Notes under the pieces: generated by a model | What the model saw: the letters and a program-made list of their open reading frames with translations, nothing else | Databases searched by the model: none | Told to the model about the DNA's origin: nothing | Assembly (NCBI GenBank): GCA_030710605.1 | Contig: CP092870.1 | Coordinates: forward strand, 49,755,061 to 49,819,060 | Length of the DNA stretch: 64,000 bases | Source of the DNA: Cordylochernes scorpioides | Lineage: Eukaryota > Arthropoda > Arachnida > Pseudoscorpiones > Chernetidae | Reading direction: 5' to 3' | In this document: positions 53,255-63,112 of the stretch, in pieces | Layout of the letters: each line of letters begins with the position of its first letter | How positions within the stretch are numbered: the first letter of the stretch is position 1 | Translations under genes and position numbers: made by a program

Positions 53255-53600
53255 ATGATTCTTTTAAAAATTGAACAATTTCTACTGTCCTTGCTGCAAT
53301 GGAAACATTGATGGGAGGGCCTGGCTCATCAAGAGCGATTGCTCGAAGCATATTATATATTTATAATTATATGTAATTCTACTGTCCTCAAAGCTTATGT
53401 CCATAGTTCATCTTAATACCCATTCCAAGAGTCTAGCATCAGTATCACTATAAAAGGAAAATCGAAAAATGCCATATAACAGCGGTATGGTAGATTAAAC
53501 TGGCAAAACCGCTGGGAGGGTTCACCACTGATGAGTCAGGCCCTCCCATTAATTTTTCCATTGCAGTAAGGGCAGTAGAAATTGTGTATTCATCATAAAT
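53255..53600. repeat. MITE family M, inverted pair
   Basis: A left half (CAATTTCTACTGTCCTTGCTGC, 53275) and a right half (CCATTGCAGTAAGGGCAGTAG, to 53585) face each other, with a low-copy repeat (53345-53440) between them. Confidence 0.65.
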
Positions 53601-53850
53601 TATCGATAGCTTATATTGATGGTATTTCAAATTGATATAAAGTTATTTGACAGGCTTAAAGGGCTGAGGCACGGTCAGACAATCAGCAACAAGCTGGTAA
53701 CTCTATCATACATCTAAAGAGACAAGGGTTGCCTCTCCCGTCAAAATAGACGTCTAAACCCAGACGCCAACTATTGACCGTCGCCGCAACTAGTGGCCTC
53801 GGGTCGGTTACAAAGCCACAACACCAGCTTTGGCAAACTGAAAAGCGTCA

Positions 53851-53896
53851 ACCTAGAGACCATGGTTTCAGGCTAATGGCCCTCGTCAGTCTAGGG
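53851..53896 (-). ncRNA. Hammerhead ribozyme, second family
   Basis: Minus strand: stem I CCTAGA/TCTAGG (six perfect pairs), core CTGACGA, stem II GGGC/GCCT with loop CATTA, GAAAC, palindromic stem III ACCATGGT and cleavage site GTC between 53858 and 53857. All conserved core positions are present. The stems differ from the first family while the fold is the same. Confidence 0.82.
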
Positions 53897-54008
53897 CGAA
53901 CTTTAGTCCATGAGATCCACACGGGATCTAATGGAATCTTGACAATCTGCTAAAGAGGTGTTTAGCTGGCAAAGTGGCTGGGCCATATCTATGGCTAAAA
54001 TGTAAATG

Positions 54009-54151
54009 GAAATTTTGCCGGGAGGATATTGATCTAAAGAAACAAAGGTCGCCTCTCCCGTCAAAATAGACGTCAAAATCAGATGCCATCTATTTTGACG
54101 GGAGAGGCGACCTTTGTCTCTTTAGATCAATATCCTCCCGGCAAAATTTTC
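54009..54151. repeat. Near-perfect 63-bp hairpin
   Basis: Arms 54009-54071 and 54089-54151 (GGGAGGATATTGATCTAAAG and mirror) are separated by about 17 nt and differ at one or two positions (AAGAAAC against GAGACAA). Confidence 0.88.
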
Positions 54152-54164
54152 ATCTATCATGCAG

Positions 54165-54650
54165 GTCCAATTTCTACCCATCCATATGTCCAATGAACTA
54201 AACCCATACATTACTTTGTCCCAAGATAAAAATGGACATACATAACTCTGTACTATACAGAGTATATACCCCAATGTATATATAAGGATCATACTTCACA
54301 TTTTTGAGATATTCGATCTTTTGCCTTTACATTATTAAAACTTCTATATTTTCTGATAATCTGTTAATATATGGCGTTCATGATGAAGTAGAACAGTGAT
54401 AAGATTCCAATGAGGGAAACTGTGTAAAGATATACAGCTCTCTGAACATTAAAATTATCACACCATGAAAGCGGTACATGAAAAACATACAGTTTTCCTG
54501 CAAGATTTAACATAATTGATATGTAAAGGATTCAAATAATAACGCCAATATGCAAATGCAGGTAGAAGAAACGTCAACTTTTATATGTCTATAAAGTCTT
54601 TTCTCTTATAGAAATCGTATTTATATTCTGGTTGCTTTTGAAAAGGTTAT
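54165..54650. other. AT-rich DNA, nothing recognised
   Basis: No supported feature. Confidence 0.3.
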
Positions 54651-54654
54651 GCCT

Positions 54655-55890
54655 CGTGCAAAATGAGGAGACTTTACAGAACGCAACAGAATTGATCACG
54701 TTGAATAGTAGACTTGAGAAACTGCGGTTTATTCTACTGTCATATAGCTGCTCGGGTTGGTCAAAACGTTAATAAAATATTTATTTGTGGGCCAAGGAGT
54801 GCCATAGAGAAGGTCAGGACGTTCAACTTTTACGTCTCAACGGTTCTATGTTGCTACTGCTCGAGAGGACATACTCGAATAACCAATCAAGATCGTACAG
54901 TCATATCACCTTTCCTGAGTCAGGAACTCAAAGTTGATGCCATGATTATAAATCTCATCAAGAACAGTGCGATGTCTGTAGCACAATTGGATATCAGCAT
55001 GGCGAATATTGATTCTCGACACTACTGTTTCAGATAACTCCGCCTTTGCCGGTCCCAAGCCCGGATGAAAAAGGAGGATGGGTAGCAGTAACTAGCTCAC
55101 TAAAAGACCTGGGTTCAGCTGGGCCAGCTGATAGTACCCTGTAAGGACTCCTAATCCAGGGATACAGGATGAGCAGCGTTTGTACTCCATGTTAGGAGCG
55201 GCTGCACATGGTGTCTGTTCCTCATGTCAGAGGCGGCCATTTCTTTTGGAGCTAAGTCTGCCTGCCACTGAGTAGTCTCTCAGTTTTAATGAGACAAAGG
55301 CAGACGCATTCTACTTCACCCAGTCATGATGGTTGTCAAACAGACACCATCAAGGGTCACAACTTGATATCCAAATATGATTGAGTGAATATAAGAAAGA
55401 AGAAGAATATCTCATCTTACTGGCCAATTACTTAGAGAGATGGTATGCCATTGGGTACATATTACGGTCATCATAGCTCATCATAATACCATCACTAGTT
55501 CACATAGCTGGTAATTTGGACAGCCGCTGTTATATATACATAGCTGAAATGTTATGACACTTCATCTTTGCCCATTGGCCTTTTTTCTTCGAAACCTCTT
55601 TATATTACTTTTCAACAAGGCAATGCACGTCCTGATTTTTCTCATGCTGTTCAAATCTTTCTCGATATAGAGTATGCTAATCTGCTGTCCTGGACAGAAC
55701 GTATTTCGGATCTCACACCAATTGGAAAAGTCTGGTCAATGGATGCTCAGAGACTATATACCAACACATTCGATTGATCAAATAAGGCATAGAGATAAAG
55801 TCAAATGGACTTCTGTACCAGCAACTGCCATCCAAACTGTGTTACACTCGATGGATAGCAGAATCTGTAATAGCAGCCAGAGGTACTGAT
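54655..55890 (+). pseudogene. Tc1-like transposase split by a family G repeat
   Basis: The N-terminal part (about 54665-55030) shows SYCHIAARVGQN-like HTH sequence (read as LFYCHIAARVGQN), a hook region (GHTRITNQDR) and SQELK. The catalytic end is at 55568-55889: QQGNARPDFSHAVQIFLDIE in place of QQDNARPH, then SDLTPIGKVWSMDAQRL in place of SPDLSPIE. Catalytic Asp and Glu are both replaced by Gly. The 55034-55430 repeat separates the halves. Both parts are strongly decayed. Confidence 0.75.
55034..55430 (+). repeat. Dispersed repeat family G, longest single copy
   Basis: Runs from CGCCTTTGCCGGTCCCAAGC to the ATGATTGAGTGAATATAAG block. It is inserted in the Tc1 gene, so its outer limits here should define the family ends. 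Confidence 0.7.
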
Positions 55891-56144
55891 TTCTGCTACA
55901 CTATATTCAAAATTACTTGCAAATTGATTCAATATACTTAGATCACATTATGCATCATTCAATAAATATGATTATGCTATTTGCCTTTTTTTCTTGGCAT
56001 AGCAACCAGAAGTTTAAATTAACGCACCCATAAAGAGAACAGCTAGTAGTTTACAATATATATCGCATCAATGCTCCCTCTCTAGACGTCGTCAATTCCT
56101 GAGACGTGATATTAATATAATCCCTTGACATATATACGTACCCA

Positions 56145-57344
56145 TTAGTATGGTCTGTCTTTGGTCTTCTTAAGTTGAACCTTGAGTCTCTTGTCGCTGA
56201 TCTGGAAGCCGTTCATGTTCTGGATGGCCTTTTGCGCAGAAGCTGGATCGTCAAAGCTCACGAACCCTAAAATACGAAGGATAATAATAAAATTTGCATA
56301 TTACACCCCGGGATAGGTTTTTGCAATATAATGATAGAAATGAAACAAACCGAAGCACTTGCTCCTGTTGGTTTTAAGGTCGATGTACACTTTGGCAGAG
56401 AGCACCTTGCCGAAGGGACTAAACATCTGGATTAAATCCGGATCTTCAAAATCAGGAGGGAGGTGGTATATGAAGAGGTTAGCTCCATCTGGTCCTATCT
56501 CTGTAGGCAAGCACACCAATCAGACCGTTTATCACAAAGATGGCTCGGCTTACTTTGTGTCGATCGATCCGTGTTCAGGAGGTCCGTCAGTGAGGTCCTT
56601 TTCATCACTGGCAGAAGTCCTGAAGGCCAACCATAAACATCAGCAGGTTGACAGGATGATCCAAGACCTACCTGTTGCGGCGTACGGCGAGTTGGACGAA
56701 TTGAAATAGGAGGCCGATGTTGTGGATCCGTATCCATTCAAAGAACTGAATCTGAAATCAAAGCGTAAATAATCATTCACTTCTCTCATACAATGAAGAG
56801 GTACAGTTAGATCAAGGATTTGTTGAGAATACGTACGAGTTGAAAGAGGATAATGGGTTACTAGCTGCTGTTTGTGGCGAGGCAATTGGAGATGGACTTC
56901 CACTTCCTAGAAAGATACTGTTATAAGCGATACTTACATTCCAACACAGTTGTTACCTGTGAAACTGAAGTTTCCGGAAGCACTGTTAGTTGTGGTGGAG
57001 ACTCCAAGAATGTTTTGAAGGACATTGGAATTAAGAGGAACTGTAAGTCAGAGTTGAGATTACCAGATATCTGGATGTTTAGAGAGATATTACCGGTGTT
57101 GGATGAAGTCAGTAATGGGGTGGTTTGGTTAGTGAGGCCTGCAAACAGGCAGAGTTATCATATCTTCTTGATGCTTAGATATTAAAACTCACTTGGATTG
57201 GCTCCCAGGAGTTGCTGAAGAGTGAGAGCAGATAGATTCAGGTTGGTAGCTGCTACACCAAACATGGAGACTGTGACAGTAGTGTAAGTGCGGGTACTTA
57301 CTTCCATAGGGCAGCCAGTTGTACGCCAAACCTCCAGAATGGCC
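56145..57344 (-). CDS. CELF/Bruno-like RNA-binding protein, 3' exons
   Basis: Minus-strand exons with GT/AG borders and agreeing phases: 57193-57270, 57094-57138, 56957-57040, 56837-56906, 56672-56751, 56351-56500 and 56145-56266, the last ending in TAA (56145-56147). 57302-57344 may be a further exon, but the 31-bp gap makes it uncertain. The first exons encode a Ser/Thr/Asn-rich linker; the last two encode one RRM with RNP2 LFIYHLP and RNP1 KCFGFVSF, the latter split by the last intron. [10 protein letters not shown] at the start and the short basic tail LKKTKDRPY match RRM3 and the C-terminus of CELF proteins, which bind GU/AU-rich RNA in splicing, translation and decay. RRM1, RRM2 and the start codon lie outside or beyond the LINE at 57.5 kb. 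Introns are 50-171 bp. Confidence 0.85.
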
Positions 57345-57572
57345 CTGCACGCCACACCATCACTCGATATTGCTACATCAATGCGTCTTACATTTATTCA
57401 AAATATTCTATCATATTTAATATTTATTTAAAACAGATTATTTAGATTATCATCATCCTTTTTTATAGTTTCATTCCTTTTGTAATATTTTTATTGTACA
57501 TATATCGAATAAACAGTACGTGCAGCACCGCTCCGGTAAATATAGTTATATTACTAATATTTCAGTGTATAT

Positions 57573-58544
57573 TTGCCTTATACTATGAAAGGGATAATAC
57601 GGTTACTCTTAATACTTGTGGTATGCAACACTAAATATGTAAATTTACTCAAGGTAACGCACTATGCAAAAATCTCAGTACGAAGGGATAATGATGGACA
57701 ATGTGGTCAAAATATAAACTTACCATCTGGGAATATATCTGGTAACCAAAAAAGACTGCTATGTATCATTCTGGCTCTATTATTTATCTCAGGCATTGAA
57801 CAAAACCCAGGCCCCCCAACCAAAAGGCAAACTACATTGACTGCGCCAGTACACTCAGGAGAGAGAGAATCAATAGATAGCGAGCTAAAAATGCTAATCT
57901 TAAACATGGCGGCGGAAATAAAGAGTCTAGGAGAGAGAATTGACATCAGACTTACCAAAATAGAGACTCGAATGGACGATTGGGATATGCGATTCTGCAA
58001 TATGGAGGAGAAGCTAACTAAATGTACAGAGTCTCAACAAGCTACCGAAAAAATGGCTTCATGTAATTCGTTAAAGGTAAATGAACTGGAGGCTAGAGTC
58101 GAATTTTTTGAGACGAGACTGCGTGAGCCCAATCTAGTGTTCTATGGTATTGAGAGGGAGGGTGACGAAAACCAGGCAGATTGTGACTTAAAGATTCAAA
58201 ACGTAATTAGAGATAAAATGGAAATCGGAGATGATTTAAAAATAACAAAATGTCACCGACTTTCACGCGGATCCAATGCACCAGTTCTTGTTGTGGTGCC
58301 TGATTATGCTGATAGAGCAAAAATATTTAAAAATGCCTACAAACTCAGAGATACTAAAATTTCGATAAGCAAAGATTATAGTAAAAATGTTAGAGAGCAG
58401 CGGCGCATCCTAATTGCAAAAAGGAAAGAATTGGGTGAAAGAGGAATAAAATCGAAGTTGAGAGATAACAAGCTTTTTGTAAATGATAAAGTCTGTAAAG
58501 TGATGAATGGCCAAGTTGTTGATAGCACAGGAGCTGCTATATAG
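57573..58544 (+). CDS. LINE (CR1/L2-like) ORF1 with 2A-like motif
   Basis: 323 codons, intact. Residues 5-25 are hydrophobic. Residues 62-81 read as a leucine-rich stretch leading to GIEQNPGP (74-81), the 2A-type ribosome-skipping motif (D/G-x-E-x-NPGP), which would split the chain between Gly80 and Pro81. Then comes a charged coiled-coil-like region (about 95-180) and an RRM-like and C-terminal domain (NLVFYGIEREGDE at about 182; KCHRLSR, VVVPDYADRAKIF), the pattern of L1/CR1-type ORF1 RNA chaperones. 2A motifs near the ORF1 N-terminus are known from CR1/L2-group elements in marine invertebrates. ORF2 follows in the same frame after a single TAG. Confidence 0.9.
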   Translation: MPYTMKGIIRLLLILVVCNTKYVNLLKVTHYAKISVRRDNDGQCGQNINLPSGNISGNQKRLLCIILALLFISGIEQNPGPPTKRQTTLTAPVHSGERESIDSELKMLILNMAAEIKSLGERIDIRLTKIETRMDDWDMRFCNMEEKLTKCTESQQATEKMASCNSLKVNELEARVEFFETRLREPNLVFYGIEREGDENQADCDLKIQNVIRDKMEIGDDLKITKCHRLSRGSNAPVLVVVPDYADRAKIFKNAYKLRDTKISISKDYSKNVREQRRILIAKRKELGERGIKSKLRDNKLFVNDKVCKVMNGQVVDSTGAAI

Positions 58545-59450
58545 CAACAACCTCGTAGAAACAATTGTGTAAATAGAAGAAATACGACATCAAAATCACA
58601 AATTAATTCTCCACCCAACAATCAAATAACGGAAAGTTACTTCGACACAAATACATGTAAATTCGATTTTCAAGACGTTGACAATGCAATTTTTTCTGAA
58701 AATTCGCGAGACATCGCGGAAAAAATAATATGTTGGAATATAAATGGTTTCTATAGGATTCTTTCGATATTTCCACTCCTCGAGCACATAAAGAATTATG
58801 AAATTTTTGCTCTACTTGAAACATGGTGCCTGAAAATTCAGAAAAGGATGGCACTTGGTTATCTATTTTCTTATTAACAAACACAAGAGCCCTCCAACAT
58901 GTTATCTGTTTGATATTTGTATACCTTCCTCCAAACCAAATACAGCTGCATAACTTAGATAAACTGTCTCCATATATTCAAAAGCAAATAGCAGATGAAA
59001 AATTTTTAGAGAAAACCACACCAAGATGCTCTGCGGTGAGGACCCGATTTGTACCTTCTGTAATTCAAAACTAAAAAATGAAATCACTCACTATATTTTT
59101 GATTGCTATGCTCTGAAAGAAGAACCCTTATGCTCAAAACTGGGCAACTCTGTGCTTCACTTCCATCAATAATTGACAATATAACCCAGAATAAGTATAT
59201 TGCTACGGCGTTTTATGGTTTCCACAAGTCCATATCTCAGAAGAAGGCCAAGTGACACTCACTCCTCACTTTCTTACTGCTACTCTTTTTGTGTTGTTTT
59301 TCTTGCTTCCCTCTTTCTCTTTCTTGTTTTTTTCCTTTTCTTCTGTATATATCGCTATTTCCTTTGTCTCACTGCTTTGTTCTTATGCATACCTCTGGTG
59401 AATCCTGTATAGGGTCAGTGACCCTGAATAAAGGCTTTTTGTTGTTATTG
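58545..59450 (+). pseudogene. LINE ORF2, internally deleted, and 3' end
   Basis: In frame with ORF1 after TAG, an open stretch (58545-58877) leads into the start of an APE endonuclease (IICWNINGF ... IFALLETW, about 58728-58822). The RT is missing. Downstream, other frames hold the C-terminal finger (CGEDPICTFCNSKLKNEITH ... DC, about 59030-59105) and end near 59165. The 3' UTR ends with GGGTCAGTGACCCTGAATAAAG, a small hairpin, and a TTG-type tail at 59433-59450. The element is thus an internally deleted copy that keeps both ends. Confidence 0.8.
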
Positions 59451-59459
59451 TACATATAT

Positions 59460-60165
59460 CTTGATTAGTTATTGGAGCGAGAGAGGACCTAGACTGCGGA
59501 TCGCGACCAACGAGGCAGACAACGAATAAATAAACACAAAACCTTTAAAAAGTAATTTATTTTTATTTACTTTTATTTATTTTCTTTGAATATGGAAACC
59601 CGCTCGGGAAACGTGTATAACACCAAGAAGGAAGAAACCAAGGTCGACGACCCTGCAAAGCTGCAACTTGGTGCAACAATATACCGAACTGTATATCTAT
59701 AAAAAAGGTGAAACTTGTATAAGCTCACGATTTTGCTTTGTTTTAAAAATGAATCCATGTTGGTTCCTTATGTTTGAATTGAATATTACACCTTAGTTCT
59801 ATATCTTTTATTGATTAAAAAGGAACACAACAAAAAAGAAACTACAATTGCAAATGTTTTAATAACTATCGATCTAAAAAAATAAATAAATAAATAATAT
59901 CCAAAATGATGATGATAAAAAATTGAATATGTCTGCCAGAAAAATGCTTCTATGAATTAAAAAATAAGAATAATTACAAAATCAACATATGAACTTCAAA
60001 CAGTATATAAAAGCAAGTTATGACTTACTTAAATATAGGATAACGGTTTTAGCACTTTTTAAATTTATAAAAACAGCAGAGAAATATGTGAATACGTTCA
60101 AATTCGATTTATCTTTGATATGTGTTAATTCGAAAATCTACCTATACAAATTCTCAAGCAAACTA
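59460..60165. other. AT-rich DNA, nothing recognised
   Basis: No supported feature. ORFs at 59573-59758 and 59989-60225 are chance or run into the satellite. Confidence 0.35.
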
Positions 60166-60171
60166 ATATCT

Positions 60172-61200
60172 ACTCATGGACAGAACTTAAGGAAGTTGTA
60201 CCTTTTAGCATGTATATCGGATTGAGACAATAACTCTGAAAGATATTACAGTGACCTTTATTGGAGACATACGAGATAACCAATATACACTCATGGACAA
60301 AACTTAAGAAAGTTGTATCTTTTAGCATGTATATCGGGATTGAGACAATAACTCTGAAAGATATTACAGTGACCTTTATTGAAGACACACGAGATAACCA
60401 ATATACACTCATGGACAAAACTTAAGAAAGTTGTATCTTTTAGCATGTATATCGGGATTGAGACAATGACTCTGAAAGATATTACAGTGACCTTTATTGA
60501 AGACACGCGAGATAACCAATATCTATTCATGGGCAGAACTTAAGGAAATTGTACCTTTTAGCATGTATATCGGGATTGAGACAATAACTCTGAAAGATAT
60601 TACAGTGACCTTTATTGAAGACACACGAGATAACCAATATCTACTCATGGACAAAACTTAAGAAAGTTGTATATTTTAGCATGTATATCGGGATTGAGAC
60701 AATAACTCTGAAAGATATTACAGTGACCTTTATTGAAGACACACGAGTTAACCAATATACACTCATGGACAAAACTTAAGAAAGTTGTATCTTTTAGCAT
60801 GTATATCGGGATTGAGACAATATCTCTGAAAGATATTACAGTGACCTTTATTGAAGACACACGAGATAACCAATATACACTCATGGACAAAACTTAAGAA
60901 AGTTGTATCTTTTAGCATGTATATCGGGATTGATACAATAACTCTGAAAGATATTACAGTGACCTTTATTGAAGACACACGAGATAACCAATATACACTC
61001 ATGGACAAAATTTAAGAAAGCTGTATCTTTTAGCATGTATATCGGGATTGAGACAATGACTCTGAAAGATATTACAGTGACCTTTATTGAAGACACACGA
61101 GATAACCAATATACACTCATGGACAAAACTTAAGAAAGCTGTATCATTTAGCATGTATATCGGGATTGAGACAATGACTCACAGTGACCTTTATTGAAGA
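60172..61200 (+). repeat. 118-bp tandem satellite, about nine units
   Basis: Units contain CTCATGGACAAAACTTAAG, TTTTAGCATGTATATCGGGA, CTCTGAAAGATATTACAGTG and GAAGACACACGAGATAACC. Most units are 118 bp and over 95% alike by eye. The minus-strand 81-residue ORFs that recur every unit are translations of it. A single inverted unit is at 33493-33608. Confidence 0.93.
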
Positions 61201-61439
61201 CGCACTAAGACACTCATAATATTAACGAGAGTGCTTCTGCTATCATAGTAAATTGCTCCCCAGACTATACCACCTATAGTAACACACTATGACACCTGTA
61301 GTAGGGTCAGTATGACTACGTCAAAAGACAACTTGCTTTCATACGTTCGTTTGGCCCTTGTCTAACCACTACACGGTTATCACTGGAACAAAATTGTCTT
61401 CTAATCTGATAATACAATAGATCTCCACTCATCTCTCTA

Positions 61440-61770
61440 ACCAGCTATAGTTTAACACCACTGAGGTCGCTGTAGCAGTCATTTTGAGCTAGTGTCATGA
61501 ACTGGAGGTGCTCCTCAAGAAATGGTGCCAACAAAAGCTCGAATTTCTGCTGCAGATGCAGTACGATATGCTTCACCCAATCCGCACTGAATATCTTCAG
61601 TCTCAGTAGTGCATGTTTGCAGCCAGACTTATTGTGCTTATCTTCCATTGTCTACTGCTATCGGTCGATATATCGTTACAAGTCGTTTTGCAATATCATC
61701 AAAAGAAAATCCACCTTCACCTAGCTCTATTTCAAAGCCAGTGAGTATCTTTAACTACTGTCTTCATCTT
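61440..61770 (-). other. Coding-like minus-strand segment, unidentified
   Basis: The ORF 61648-61445 (LLRLKIFSADWVKHIVLHLQ and on) and an upstream frame at about 61735-61640 (GFEIELGEGGFSFDDIAKRL) both look protein-like in composition. They overlap out of frame, so a spliced gene or an old transposase is possible. No family was recognised. Confidence 0.3.
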
Positions 61771-61984
61771 CTTGAAAGCAGTCTGAATACTCGACTGGGT
61801 TACGATGTCCAATCACGAGAGTAAATAATCTTCACAAAGTTTACATCGCTCATTTAAAGCAACATGGGTTTCATTTTTTTTATAGTGGTGCTAATACCTT
61901 TAGACTTATTAGTTTTTGTTAAATTGGAAGTAAAACATATTATTGAAATAAGCCATTAATTAAACATTACACATTCGATGTCAA

Positions 61985-62130
61985 ATATTTGGACCACAGT
62001 CAATACTTAAAATATACAGCCTGAAGAATCTATTAAACTTGATGTATTGGTCTTTATTGTAAACAACTTGTTTTGTATTTGTCAGGTAAAGTTGGTTTTC
62101 TTCCCTTAGATCAGAAGCTAACGGACGTAA
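61985..62130 (-). mobile_element. LINE 3' fragment
   Basis: Minus-strand match to the C-terminal codons of the 19262-21055 LINE (GATCTAAGGGAAGAAAACCA ... AAGTTTAATAGATTC). Strongly 5'-truncated. Confidence 0.75.
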
Positions 62131-62755
62131 GCCATTGAAATACGGCATGTTAAGTAGATTAACATTTATATCAACGTGGTAAGAGAGAAAGAAGGTGTGT
62201 GTTAACTAGAAACCTTTAAAAAATGAATATATAAATAAATATAAAAAATGATAAAACTTACCAACATTAAAGGTTGAAGCTGCTAAAGCGTACACCAAGG
62301 AAGAAGAAAAACACAAAAATAAAAGGTAAAATAAAAATAACAATAATAAACAAAGAGAGAGTTTCAAAATAATAGTTAAAACCACCAACAAAAAAGTAAA
62401 TTAAAAGGTAATGAAGGCCGGGTGTCACCATTGATTTAACATTATACGTTTCATGATACTTCATCCATCAAGCTGCTGCTGGAAGAAAGAAAAAACATTA
62501 AATATAGACCTCTCAAACTATGTAAAACTATTTTAAAATATTCCCCTACTTTTTAAAAATGAAAACCTCTCAAAATTGACATTTTTTTCTTTTTCAAAAA
62601 AGCGCACAGGAAGAGAACAAAGATAAACTTTCTAAAAATATTGGCAAAATGCGCATTACTTTAATAGTTGCATTTTCTGGGTTTCTTCTTAAAAGTATAT
62701 ATAAAGAGGGTAAATAAATACATATGATTAAATAGTTTCCTTCTATATAAATCTC
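62131..62755. other. AT-rich DNA, nothing recognised
   Basis: A-rich stretches; no supported feature. Confidence 0.35.
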
Positions 62756-62756
62756 T

Positions 62757-63112
62757 GCTACAGTAGAACAACCTTCACGAGAGGACATTCCCGCTAGAGG
62801 ACACCTCTCTACAAAAAACAGTTTTCATTTGTAAAATTGCTGTTATTACTATTTAGAAACTCTCCGGTAAGAGGACATCTCTCCCTAAAGAACACTTTGG
62901 TTCTGCAATTAGGTATCCTTTACAGGGAGATTCTACTGTAGCAACTCTCTGGTAAGAGGACACCTCTCCCTGAAGGACACTTTGGCTCTGCAATTAGGTG
63001 TCCTTTACAGGGAGGTTCTACTGTAGTAACTCTCTGGTAAGAGGACACCTCTCTCTAAAGGACACTTTGGCTCTGCAATTAGGTGTTGTCCTTTAGAGGG
63101 AGGTTCTACCAT
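62757..63112 (-). repeat. About 93-bp satellite, minus array
   Basis: Three to four minus-orientation units of the 32.4-33.1 kb family (GAGGACACCTCTCCCTGAAG, CAATTAGGTGTCCTTTACAG). Confidence 0.85.

Larger units (their letters stand above)
53700..54160. mobile_element. Element with second-type hammerhead and repeated ends
   Basis: The segment TTGCCTCTCCCGTCAAAATAG near 53729 recurs directly near 54050 and inverted near 54090. A minus-strand hammerhead of a different sequence lies at 53851-53895. Repeated ends plus an internal hammerhead fit a Penelope-like LTR or retrozyme remnant. No protein. Confidence 0.6.

Noticed and set aside
56359-57185. Plus-strand ORFs 56359-56709 and 56874-57185
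   Set aside because: They are antisense to in-phase CELF exons with proper splice borders on the minus strand.
60170-61126. Series of 79-82-codon minus-strand ORFs
   Set aside because: They are the same 118-bp satellite read once per unit.
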